Below are positions 12,250-21,320 of a DNA stretch of 64,000 bases, piece after piece. The stretch lies in NCBI GenBank assembly GCA_964016885.1, contig OZ024742.1, positions 123,350,828-123,414,827 on the forward strand, read 5' to 3'. Made by a program: the position numbers and the translations under genes. The notes below the pieces were generated by a model. That model worked only from the letters and a program-made list of their open reading frames with translations, had not been told where the DNA came from and did no database searches. Numbering within the stretch: the stretch's first letter is position 1; every line of letters begins with the position of its first letter. Source of the DNA: Eledone cirrhosa. Lineage: Eukaryota > Mollusca > Cephalopoda > Octopoda > Eledonidae.

Positions 12250-12610
12250 CTTTATCTATCTATATATCTCTCTGGAAGAAATGGTCTGTGTATATACCTG
12301 GATTGAAATGGGTTCTATCAGGTTTAAAATGCCAAGGTATGTCACTACGGCGCCCCTACGACCCTACTATGCGTTACGATTCTAAACATATATATAATTG
12401 TTCCTACTTTTGGCACAAATCCAGCAAATACCCAGTATATTACTGGTACTTTATTTTATCGACACCGTAAGGATGAAAGGCAAAGTTAACCTCGGTGGAA
12501 TTTGAATTCAGACAGTAAAGGGACGTAACTATGCTGGAAAGCATCCCTTCCAGCATACATACATATAATATCTCGTATGGGTGACAGAATGCGTCTGTCT
12601 TCGTCTTTTG
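12140..12610 (+). mobile_element. Repeat family B copy split by a SINE
   Basis: It contains GTACCAGTCTAGTACTGGGG, a CT/TA microsatellite, CTGGAAGAAATGGTCTGTGT, ATACCTGGATTGAAATGGGT and CACTACGGCGCCCCTACGAC, then resumes after the SINE with CGTATGGGTGACAGAATGCG. The same series is uninterrupted at 15260-15555. The name B is mine. Confidence 0.7.
12394..12552 (-). mobile_element. tRNA-derived SINE (type A) nested in repeat B
   Basis: Minus-strand body with GATAAAATAAAGTACCAGTA and the terminal GCCAAAAGTAGGAACAATTA. It interrupts a repeat that is continuous at 15.26-15.55 kb, proving a later insertion. Flanks share an imperfect ACATATA word that may be the target duplication. The head is 5'-truncated at GCTTTCCAGCATAG. 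Confidence 0.85.
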
Positions 12611-13822
12611 ATATGCAATAGAATATAGAATAACAAATCTTCAAAATAGAAAATATTTCGAGATATACATTTAGGATACTTACAAGAAACAGAAAAGCAT
12701 TAATGAACTAGAACTTGGGGCCTGCAGGTCACTTCAAATTTGTTGCCTATCCCAACGGAGGTACCTCCATCCGCTCTACTGAGGCCTGTTTATTATGCTC
12801 TACTCAGTCTTCTAGATTAATTGTAGTAAAATTTATTATTGTGATAAAGGTTTTCCTTTGAACACGGCGTAGAAGTATTTTCCTGTATTCAGACAATTTA
12901 GTCAGAATACATAGCAATTTTAAACACAATAATACTTTGTTCACGTGATTTTAAGATTCGTGACAATGTATAAAGCGTTTGATTCGTTTTTAAATAATGT
13001 TTAGTAGTATTGCAGGTTAAAGAAATGCGATAGAAATGTTAAAATTTTAAGTCATTTTACTTCATGTTTGTCATCTAGCCAAACTTCGCATAAATTGCTA
13101 TTGTTATAAATTGATGTATTTCAAGATACATTTGAGCCAGAGAAGTGCAACCACTAAATTGTTTCGATTTTGTAACAAAGGTTTGTCAGATTTTAACATT
13201 TACTGCCGTTATTTAAAACAAAAAATAATGTAACCTTGACGCCAACATTTGAATTAACTTGATTTAAAGAGCATCGATAAACTTTAAAGTTGTGAGACTG
13301 TTGTTAAGGTGTCAATACGATTGCAGCAATTCACAATATAACGAATCTTTATCTTAAATTTTAACAGGACATAAATAAAATGTTGATATTTCAACGATAT
13401 TCCCTGTTCACGCCCTTGAAACAGAAATTTTCATTTACATATAAATGGAATGAAATATTGAAAATAAGCAAATTTGTATATCAAAATAGGAATTCCGTTC
13501 ACATATTTTATTATCCGGAATAAAATAAGCTCTCCTGCAGCTATTTTTATTATACTTATATATATATATTTACTTTTATGTTGTGAGTATTTTTTTAACC
13601 AAGCTTTGAAAACACGTTTCAACAAAACATAGAAGGAAGAAATCTGAACAAGAAATACATTTCTTATTTCTTCTCTGTTATTTACTAATTTATTCGTTGT
13701 TTTAGAAATATTTCCTATTTATTCATAAAGTGACAAGTACGAATTGTTTGAAGTTAAAATATTGAACATATATGTCAAAATGCTTTTCTAATACATTTTG
13801 ATATAAGGCTAAGAACAGAATG

Positions 13823-13823
<1 letters not shown>
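12611..13823. other. AT-rich unique DNA
   Basis: No gene or repeat recognised on either strand. Confidence 0.5.
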
Positions 13824-13921
<98 letters not shown>

Positions 13922-13922
13922 C
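13824..13922. repeat. (TA)n-(TG)n microsatellite
   Basis: TA to 13848 then TG to 13920. Confidence 0.95.
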
Positions 13923-14291
13923 ACATGTGTCTGTTTACGTATGCATATAACGAACGTGGGGGGGGGGTGACAGAAATGCACACATACATACAATCTTTTA
14001 CCTGTTCCAGCCCACAGGCTGTGACTATGTGGTTAATTTGAGGCACCGCTATTACTGTTACTCCACTACCAATAATTCACCCCCTTTGATGGATGAGAGA
14101 GACTGAGGTCGCTGCTCTCAGTTGTTTTTCTGTCGTGATATAAGCACGGTGGGATCTCTAATAGTAAAGTTTTCAATGCTTCTTGAATACATCTACATCC
14201 ATCCTTGTAAGACCACTCAGGATTTTCAGCAGGTTATTAAATGATGTGGCCTTTTAAACGCTAAGCTATTGCAGTATAGTATCCTAATGGT

Positions 14292-14330
<39 letters not shown>

Positions 14331-15110
14331 TTAATACTACACACAGCCAGAGTCTTCTGGTCTATACGTGGTGCTGGTATGTGTGTGTGGTTAAGGTGCG
14401 TCGTGTGAAGGCGTCCCTCAGTTCAAGGTATGTGTCATTATGTACGTGTGCCCGTCTATCTAACTGTGTATATTTACATGTATGTCTCGCTGTATTGCTA
14501 ACGCGAGGGTGTGTGTGCTCGTGTACTAAACGATGTGTGTGTGTAATCAATTTTTCGTGTATTCAATTTATCTTTTATTGCTGATGTGTGACTGGTTTTA
14601 ATACGCTTGATTTGTTGCGTATTGTCAGGTGTGTGTTTATCCGAATGTGAACTGCATTTACGTTTGATTATGTATACGTGTGTAAGCCACAGTGTGCGTG
14701 TTTATGTGTGTGTGAATATTCTACAAACGGATAGTATTTTCCTTAAAAACGTCTTTATCGTGTTAGTGTGTGCGTTAGTGTGTTTATGGGTGTCACTGAA
14801 GTATATGCACCAAATGTGTTGTGTGTATGTTCGTCCGTAATGGTATATGTATTATTTCTATGTGCGTTATATGTGTATCTGCGTGTGTGATTATTGTGTG
14901 AGTAGTTCAGTTTAGGTGTGTGGCTATGTGTAATATTAATCGATTAAAGATGTTTATCGTTTCGTATTTTCTAGCATGTTTACATGAAAACATGTTAGAT
15001 ATGTATATATATATTTATAAACGTGGGTACATTCTAGCTTACACACTCAACATTTAAACATATATAACTTTATCATAGACTTCGTCGGCTAGCGAACTTC
15101 TTACTATAAA
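13923..15110. other. Unique DNA with a (CA)n tract and TG-rich segments
   Basis: A (CA)n tract lies at 14294-14327. The region 14380-14950 is rich in GTGTG words, giving Cys/Val-rich frames of no significance. Confidence 0.5.
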
Positions 15111-15111
15111 T

Positions 15112-15166
15112 AAATATATATATTTATATATATATTTATTTATAGAAAAATATATTATATATATAT

Positions 15167-15202
<36 letters not shown>
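15112..15202. repeat. AT palindrome cluster
   Basis: TATAAATAAATATATA is followed by its complement at about 15125-15146, then more TATA palindromes. Confidence 0.7.
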
Positions 15203-15259
15203 AACAAATAGTAGAAAGGAAAAAAAATTTTTCAGTAAAAAATGCTGAAGAGATTCTTT

Positions 15260-15320
15260 CAGTGTAATATCAAAACAAAGGTCGATAAAATTACCAGTCT
15301 AATACTGAGGCGATTCTTCC

Positions 15321-15403
<83 letters not shown>

Positions 15404-15554
15404 AAGAAGTCGGCTGTATATATACCTGGAATGTAAAGGGATCCATCAGGTTTTAAATGCTAAAGCATGTCACTACGGCGCCTCTTTGACCCTACTATTC
15501 ATTACAGTTCCATATGGGTGATAGAATGCCTTTCTCTTCGTCTTTTGATATGTT

Positions 15555-15555
<1 letters not shown>
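15260..15555 (+). mobile_element. Repeat family B, uninterrupted copy
   Basis: Holds the same ordered blocks as 12140-12610: GTCGATAAAATTACCAGTCT, CT and TA microsatellites, GGAAGAAGTCGGCTGTATAT, CACTACGGCGCCTCTTTGAC, and ATGGGTGATAGAATGCCTTT. A more decayed relative at 36725-36990 has a B-box-like ATTCAAATCC head, suggesting a tRNA-derived SINE whose middle has expanded as microsatellite. Confidence 0.7.
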
Positions 15556-15637
<82 letters not shown>

Positions 15638-15642
15638 TATAA

Positions 15643-15705
<63 letters not shown>
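15556..15705. repeat. CT and TA microsatellite
   Basis: Short CT run then about 130 bp of TA with AAATAAAT breaks; it borders repeat F. Confidence 0.95.
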
Positions 15706-15708
<3 letters not shown>

Positions 15709-15930
15709 GAAATAAAAGGAGGCTGGACTGGTGTAAATCCTTGAAAGGTTTATTATACTATGATCATTTCAATGACCGGGTTCCATATGAATCCGGTGAT
15801 ATCATCAGGTATTGGAATATAACAAAGGAATATGTAAAAAGCCATGGGTCCGAAAAACCATGGGTCCGAGAAACCAGAGACAGAGAGGGTGGCTGACCAA
15901 CTAGCTTCACAGCCAGCCTCCCTCAAATTG
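15706..15930 (-). mobile_element. Repeat F with hammerhead-like motif (minus copy)
   Basis: The minus strand matches 44580-44800 plus: GACTGGTGTAAATCCTTGAA, the hammerhead-like unit, TTCCTTTGTTATAT and then GTCTCTG...TTTTC-type sequence. The GAAACCATGGGTCCGA phrase at 15840-15875 is a short local duplication. No ORF. Confidence 0.7.
15755..15812 (-). ncRNA. Hammerhead ribozyme-like motif in repeat F
   Basis: Minus strand: ATAC (stem I), CTGATGA, stem II (ACCGG/CCGGT, with AT/AT pairs below a C-C mismatch), GAA, ATGATCAT (perfect 8-nt palindrome, stem III), A, then GTAT closing stem I 4 of 4. Its partner at 44688 has the same core with a different loop. The first stem II pair is U-U, which is unfavourable. 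Activity unknown. Confidence 0.55.
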
Positions 15931-17360
15931 TTGGCAACCGAAAACTACCAGTGATTATCTGGTAAGGGGGAGCAGGCCTATCATGTACTACCACCACTCC
16001 GTCAAAGAAGAAGGGGAAGAAAGAAAGAAAGGGAGAACGAAGTGTAGTGTAAGGGTCAAACTACATTCAAGTTTGAAAATGCCGCGAAAAAATGCTACCC
16101 AAAGAATCTATAGTGGGTGTCTGTATGGTCTAATGTGTGAACCGAAGATTGGAACGCTAAACTTATGTTGCGAGTTATAGGATGAAATAAATTAAATTAA
16201 AAATATTATATTGCAAAATGGTAAATTGAAAGATAGAGGTAGCGAGATTTATTTATTTAACGAACTTACGGAGAGAGTCTTATATGAAAAAAATTTGTTT
16301 TAATTAATTCGATAAGATATTAGGATGGGATATAGAGTAAAGATTTCGATTGGGAGTCCCAGCCAGCACACCCACCACCATGAGTCAGCCAGTCTCGAGT
16401 GGTATCGTCCACCTAAAGAAATGGAAATTAATTTTTCCGAGTACTCTAGGAACGTAGCTAACTTTGGCCCCGGGATCGCTAGCGGGAACCCCACAATTTC
16501 GACAGGCCATCGTCTATACCACGAATACTATTAAATCACACATTAGGGGTTTATTTACGTGTCAATAGATGATACAGCTAATAGTTGTGCCCAAACCTGG
16601 AGTTTGTAGGTACATGTATAATTAGGCGGCCAAAACAGGTGGCGCGGTGGGACTGGGGCAGAGCAAGCCACTCCGAGTAATTTCATTTACCGAAAGAGGA
16701 GAAATTTATTTTTCTGAGCACTCAAGGAAGGCTGAACTTTCCGAGTGCCCAGCGCGCAGCCGGGGAAAAGCCACCACACAAGTCAAACAATGAAAAGTGC
16801 AAATAGATCAAAATTATTTTAAATTATTTTAAAGTCCCAGTTGGTCCTGGTTATAGGTAGTGTGGTTCTTAGGTGGGTAGGGGGCTATGACCTGAGTAAG
16901 GAAAGTTACAAAAAAATACCAATACATGGATAAAAATACATTAATAAAATAACAGAAAATAATAAAATAATAAAATACATTAATGAGAGAGTAAAAAAAT
17001 TAATAAAAGTAAATAAGAGTCAATATAGATCAAGTTCTAGTAAGATAATATAAGTTGTACATATAGATACAGATATAGAGGATGGAGGAGATGGAATGGT
17101 AACAGATTGTACCTAGTGTAAAGTTCGGGTTCCGAATTCAGTGCGAGTCACAAAAAGTCCTGAGGTATAGAGTAGAGAATACAGTTCATACAATACAAGT
17201 TTTAGTATAATACGTAGAGTTTTGTCGGAATCGGAGTCATCCCGACAGGGAAGTGGTATCAGGTGACGGTAGATAAGGCGCAGAGCAGCCAAAATCCGAA
17301 TGGCAAGTAGATCAGTTAATCCCATGCTGGTAATAGCTGTACACTGAAGTCGGTGCCGCT
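15931..17360. other. Mixed region, probably an unclassified repeat
   Basis: Less AT-rich than its surroundings. Two diverged direct repeats are visible: about 16355-16490 and 16640-16760 share a series such as GTCCCAGCC...CACTCGAG/CCGAG, AATTTTTCCGAGTACTC versus TTATTTTTCTGAGCACTC, and CCCCGGGATCGC versus AGCCGGGGAAAAG. A 70-codon open frame on the minus strand at 17113-17325 (ILAALRLIYRHLIPLPCRDD) has no similarity I recognise. An LTR-like or retroelement remnant is possible; I cannot assign it. Confidence 0.35.
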
Positions 17361-17374
17361 GTTATATATATATA

Positions 17375-17820
17375 AGTTAAAACAATGAAATAAAAAATCA
17401 AGTCATTAGAGATATACTTCACTGCTTTACGATCGTTTCTAGATGGTGATAATACATTGTAGCTGTACTTCGTTATTGATCTATGTAAGTTTACAAAAAG
17501 CTTTTGAAAACAGCTGGTGATATGCATGTAAGTATATATTCTCTGTATCTGATAATTTATAAACTTACATAGATCAATATTTGAGTATAGATACAATGTA
17601 TTATCACCATCTAGAAACGATCGTAAAGCAGTGAAGTATATCTCTAATGACTTGATTTTTTTATTTCATTGTTTTAACGTATATCATGACTCTGTTTTCC
17701 TTTTAATGTTTTATTGTTTTCTGAGATTTATCTTAACCTATAATATTTTCAACATATGGATTACATTGAGTTCTTCATACAGAATAGACCCCACAACTTA
17801 CAGTCGATACCTCTGTGTAT
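17375..17820. mobile_element. Inverted-repeat element family X/Y, copy 1
   Basis: Arms 17375-17493 and 17561-17677 are reverse complements (TTAAAACAATGAAATAAA at the outer ends, TTACATAGATC near the centre). The spacer contains CAGCTGGTGATATGCATGTA. Right of the arm a tail Y (CATGACTCTG...TTACATTGAGTTCTTCATAC...CCCCACAACTTACAG) runs to about 17815. Arm, spacer and inverted Y recur at 62680-63105. Each arm has GAA followed by the palindrome ACGATCGT and an A (right arm 17614-17625), like a hammerhead stem III, but no CTGATGA core at the right distance. Confidence 0.7.
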
Positions 17821-18303
17821 ATATATATATATATATATTTTAGTCTTCAAATTTTTTATTATTACTATATATATATATATTTAATGAGATACATATATAT
17901 ATCTATATGTATATGTATCTCACTCTCTCTATATATCTATCCTTCTCCGGTCTCCGGATGAAATATGCTGTATTCAGACTTGGAGAGGAGATGAGTTCCA
18001 CCAAGTTTATAAAAAATGCCCCATATTTGAATATGGTGACACTACGACTCCCTTCGTGAGTTTTGGGACCCTACCATACCTACTTTTTTCTGAAAGGGAA
18101 GCAAACATGAAAATCAGGTGGTTTTCTTTACATCATACTCAAATATCTTACTTTAACTAAGCAACTTTCGACGTTATCTTATTTATATTTCATATCTCCT
18201 ACTAATTCCATATCAATGGACAAGCCTATTTTTGTTTTTATTTGTATCTTGTATGTCTTCAAAGTAGAGAGATGGAAGTACAGATAGGCAATTAGTTAAT
18301 TAC
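17821..18303. other. TA/CT microsatellite then unique DNA
   Basis: TA runs at 17821-17838 and 17865-17935, with a fragment of the 7.1 kb MITE end at 17839-17865. The rest has no recognised gene. Confidence 0.5.
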
Positions 18304-18507
18304 ATTATATTACATTGTGGATTGGCAGTATTGGTAGAGGGTCAGACACCATACTTTGACGCATAGAGTTACGGCCCTTTCCATTCTGAGTTCAAATCCC
18401 GCCGAGGTCAACTTTGCCTTTCATCCTTACGGGGTCGATAAAATAAAGTACCAGTAATGTACTGGGTATTTGCTGGCCTTGTGCCAAAAGTAGAAACAAT
18501 TATATTA
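18304..18507 (+). mobile_element. tRNA-derived SINE (type A), full length with target duplication
   Basis: The element (18313-18498) begins with GTGGATTGGCAGTATTGGTA, has a B-box-like GAGTTCAAATCCCGCC, the conserved body CTTACGGGGTCGATAAAATA and the 3' end CCAAAAGTAGAAACAAT. It is flanked by ATTATATTA at 18304-18312 and 18499-18507, a 9-bp target-site duplication. SINEs of this kind are transcribed by RNA polymerase III and copied by LINE proteins. Confidence 0.9.
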
Positions 18508-18579
18508 TCTGAGTAAATGTATTCGGTTTAAATCAGAAGGATTGATATAGAGAAAGAAGAAAGGAGGTATAATGTGTGT

Positions 18580-18597
18580 AATATATATATTTGTGTG

Positions 18598-18636
<39 letters not shown>

Positions 18637-18685
18637 ACATATATATATATATGTGTGTGTGTATGTGTGTGTGTGTATGTATCTG

Positions 18686-18731
<46 letters not shown>

Positions 18732-18740
18732 AATATATAT
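18580..18740. repeat. TG/TA/CA microsatellite with fold-back symmetry
   Basis: Alternating TG, TA and CA tracts. Outer words AATATATATATTTGTG and CACAAATATATATATT make the block a palindrome of about 150 bp, with AGGAGGTATAATGTG at 18563 and CACATTATATCTCCT at 18748 extending it. Confidence 0.85.
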
Positions 18741-18910
18741 ATTACCCACATTATATCTCCTTTCTTCCAACCAAACAGTGAGTGTGTTCTGTTATTAATT
18801 CTGGCAATATTATTGCACAAATATGACCCTCCTCAAGTATATATATATATATATATATATATATACGATGATATTAAATAACAGGAAACTATATTTATAA
18901 AACCATATTT

Positions 18911-18970
18911 ATTCTATTATATATATTTCAAGGATACCAAAAACTTTGGTATGCTTTCATCAGATAAAAT
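18911..18970 (-). ncRNA. Hammerhead ribozyme-like motif, family C left arm
   Basis: Minus strand: ATTTTAT (stem I), CTGATGA, a long stem II of about 11 pairs with one C-C mismatch, GAA, ATATATAT (stem III palindrome), A, then ATAGAAT pairing with stem I 7 of 7 (one G-U). It is the best-formed hammerhead-like unit in the window. The AT-only stem III may be weak and may act through dimers. Confidence 0.65.
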
Positions 18971-19412
18971 ACAAAGTGTTTTATAAATTTTGACATAGCC
19001 AAGGAACATACCTTAACGGTTGAAGTTTTACTTGGATAGTGTACTTAGAGACAGATTTTTCAAAATTGTTAAGATGAGTATGCAAATGAATATTTAAATG
19101 AGGTTGAGGTTTTAAAAAACTTTATTTTAGACGCTATGGAGAATTTAGATATGTGTTTCTATTAGTAGGAAAGAAAGAAAAGGAAGAAAAAGAAAGAAAA
19201 AAGGAAAAAAGAAAAGAAGACCTTATATTTACATTAATTTTGGGGAAAAAATTTGAAGATTTACATATATTATGTATATACTTATATGGAGAATTATGTT
19301 TGTAAGTATTTATCTTATTACAATTTTGTAATATAGCCTCTAAGTCCAAGGAAAACTTCAACCGTTAAGGTATGTTCCTTGGCTATGTCAAAATTTATAA
19401 AACACACTTTGT

Positions 19413-19472
19413 ATGTTATCGGATGAAAGCGTACCAAAGTTTTTGGTACACTTGAAATATATATAATAGAAT
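19413..19472 (+). ncRNA. Hammerhead-like motif, family C right arm (core mutated)
   Basis: ATGTTAT, CGGATGA (core U4 changed to G), stem II, GAA, ATATATAT, A, ATAGAAT. In stem II one pair differs from the left arm as A-T versus G-C (GCATACC/GGTATCC against GCGTACC/GGTACAC), a compensatory change. The core change should abolish cleavage. Confidence 0.5.
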
Positions 19473-19625
19473 AAATATGGTTTTATAAATATAGTTTCCA
19501 TTTATTTAATATTATTGAATATTATACTTCAAAAAAAATCTGCCGAGTGTTCTGAATCAGTTATATACATTTATATTTGTTTAATTACCAACAAATTGAA
19601 TATCCCTTCTGCTTATATATATATA

Positions 19626-19764
19626 TAAAAGGAAAATGTTCAAGACCCCCACGGTAGAGCTCAAACCGTTTCGACGGCTATTTCTGGACAGAAATAGCTG
19701 TCGAAACGGCTTGAGCTCTGCCGTCGTGGTCCTCCTGGTTTCTTACCACACTTCCTTCGTTATT
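19626..19764. mobile_element. Hairpin repeat family H, copy 2
   Basis: Hairpin 19629-19732 (AAGACCCCCACGG...CCGTCGTGGTC, inner CGACGGCTATTTCTG/CAGAAATAGCTGTCG), then directly CCTGGTTTCTTACCACACTT, the distal part of the family tail. The proximal tail present at 4583-4640 has been deleted. It abuts TA repeats. Confidence 0.7.
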
Positions 19765-20248
19765 TATATTTTTTCCTCAGCTGCGTTTGTCTGTTTCTTT
19801 CTTACAGCTTCCCCTCTCTCTGTATCTCTCACCCTCTTTTTACCCCCTCTGCCAGTCACACTCTCTCTCTCGGCTGGCTTCTTCCTCACACATCCACTCA
19901 CTCACTCTCTGCTTCTCCCCTCTCTCATTTCCTCCCGTTTGACATGTGTGAAATCCTTTTCTCGCTCACATCTCACCCATGTCGGATGATCTGTATCTCG
20001 TCCATGAATTCACCAAGCTTAAGCTTACATATATCATGTACTTGTCTCTTCCTATCTTTCCGTTGCAATACCATCGTTGTTTGTTTACATGTCTCGCTCG
20101 TTTCAGCCTATTTCACTTGTCCCAATAACTTTATTTAGTTATTGCTCGCACCAACCAGAGGTATATGATTTTTAAAGCGATGAAATACCAATGAAAGTTA
20201 GAAGATCACTGATGAAGGACTAATTTTATTCATATATATATATATATA
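19765..20248. other. CT-rich non-coding DNA
   Basis: Pyrimidine-rich on the plus strand, so Ser/Leu/Pro frames appear by composition. CTGATGAAGGACTAATTTTAT at 20206-20226 is the partner of the repeat end at 1.7 kb and stops at a TA tract. Confidence 0.45.
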
Positions 20249-20548
20249 ACGATTGCTGCACGTCGGGCTGAGGAGGCCAAACTCTCCAAATACCGCTCGC
20301 TCTGCGACAGTTTCGCAGTCGTGCCCTTGGCAGTGGAGACTCCTGGTGCCCTTGGCCCTAGGGCTACCTCCCTATTCACCACCATAGGCGCTGAGATATC
20401 CAGCCGCAGGTGTGAGTCTCGCGAGTTGAAATGGCTTTTCCAGCACATCTCCTTTACCATCCTCCCGGGAAACGCCTTCTCGATCCTGTCCGCCGGGGCT
20501 GTGAGGAGGCCAGCACGTGGGACCCAATTTGCTGACCATACGGATTAA
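20249..20548 (+). pseudogene. Retroelement C-terminal fragment (AVETPGALG motif)
   Basis: An open frame of about 100 codons, far richer in GC than its surroundings, reads ARRAEEAKLSKYRSL, then FAVVPLAVETPGALG, then a region ending in FTILPGNAFSILSAG and a stop. The pattern KYxxL...FVPVAVETxGxxG...R...F..QRIS..I.RGN...IL is, as far as I recall, a conserved C-terminal module of certain retroelement polyproteins in invertebrates, perhaps nuclease-like. It lacks the upstream polymerase, starts at a TA microsatellite and so is a 5'-truncated insertion. The lack of internal stops suggests it is young. Family not assigned. Confidence 0.45.
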
Positions 20549-20611
20549 TAGGCAACGTTATAAACTATTGTAAATAAACCTAGTTATACCATAAAAATAG
20601 GAGAAAAAAAA

Positions 20612-20770
20612 GTGTAGTAAGGAACCAGGTGGACCATAACGCACAAGAGTACTCGGTACTTAGGGTAGTTGAGTGGGTAATAGGAAAAAAAGTCAGGACA
20701 CCGACGGCTAAGTTTGGATCTATCTGTCGAAATGCCGGAGCTCAGCCGTCGGGGTCCTGACTCTTTTCCA
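20612..20770. mobile_element. Hairpin repeat family H, copy 3 (reverse orientation)
   Basis: The tail comes first (AAGGAACCAGGTGGACCATA...GAGTACTC...GAGTGGGTAATAGG), then a hairpin at 20682-20769 with outer stem AGTCAGGACACCGACGGCT against AGCCGTCGGGGTCCTGACT. The stem base pair before GAC is G-C here, versus A-T in copy 1 and T-A in copy 4. Confidence 0.75.
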
Positions 20771-20786
20771 CTATATATACATATAT

Positions 20787-20805
20787 GCGTGTGTGTGTGT
20801 GTGTG

Positions 20806-20838
<33 letters not shown>

Positions 20839-20900
20839 CGCGTATTTGTGTCGTTGTGTGGGTCTGTGTGGGTCTGTGTGTATATGTGTATGTGTACTGT
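20787..20900. repeat. (TG)n microsatellite
   Basis: Imperfect TG run. Confidence 0.9.
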
Positions 20901-21021
20901 TTTAGTTTTGGTTTGTGTATTTATTCATTTATCTATTGTAACAAATGTTGTTGTGTAGTATTCACAACTAACCACGTCATAATGCTTGGGAAGGTGCAGT
21001 AGCAATAATTCTAATGGTCTA

Positions 21022-21320
21022 CGTCCAGTGGAGGTATTTGGCCTAGTGGTAAGAGTCTTGGAAATAATGCCGTGGCTTCGATTCCTGTAATTGCTTGTTG
21101 AGATATTCAGCAAAAACTATCCATTTCACCTTGCTCCAGTTTACTCTACTGAAAATGAGTGCCAGCAATAGCTGAGGCTTTAACGCTTCGATGGACTGGC
21201 GTCCTATCCAGGGGGAGGCTTCTACTGTCAGTAGTTTCATGCCACTGTAACAGGGATAAGCACCGGTCTGATGAGCCTCCGGACTCGAAACAGAACTTAG
21301 ACTTTTTTTAAAGTTCAATA
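21022..21320 (+). mobile_element. SINE-like repeat with tRNA-type head (family L)
   Basis: A-box-like TTGGCCTAGTGGTAAGAGT and B-box-like GGCTTCGATTCCTG start it; the body has CACCTTGCTCCAGTTTACTC and GACTGGCGTCCTATCCAGGG. A relative lies on the minus strand at 37875-38095. At 21272-21295 CTGATGA is followed after 12 nt by GAAAC, resembling a hammerhead core, but stems do not close well. Confidence 0.65.

Larger units (their letters stand above)
18867..19525. mobile_element. Inverted-repeat element with hammerhead arms (family C)
   Basis: Left arm 18867-19050 and right arm 19336-19525 are reverse complements: TTATAAAACCATATTTATTC, TTTGACATAGCCAAGGAACA and TACCTTAACGGTTGAAGTTT in the left, complements in the right. 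The 285-bp interior is AG-rich and non-coding. Both arms hold the hammerhead-like core described separately. No ORF; likely non-autonomous. Confidence 0.75.

Noticed and set aside
14381..14840. Cys/Val-rich frames in TG-rich DNA as small secreted proteins
   Set aside because: Open on both strands owing to GTGTG words; no signal peptide or domain that stands out from composition.
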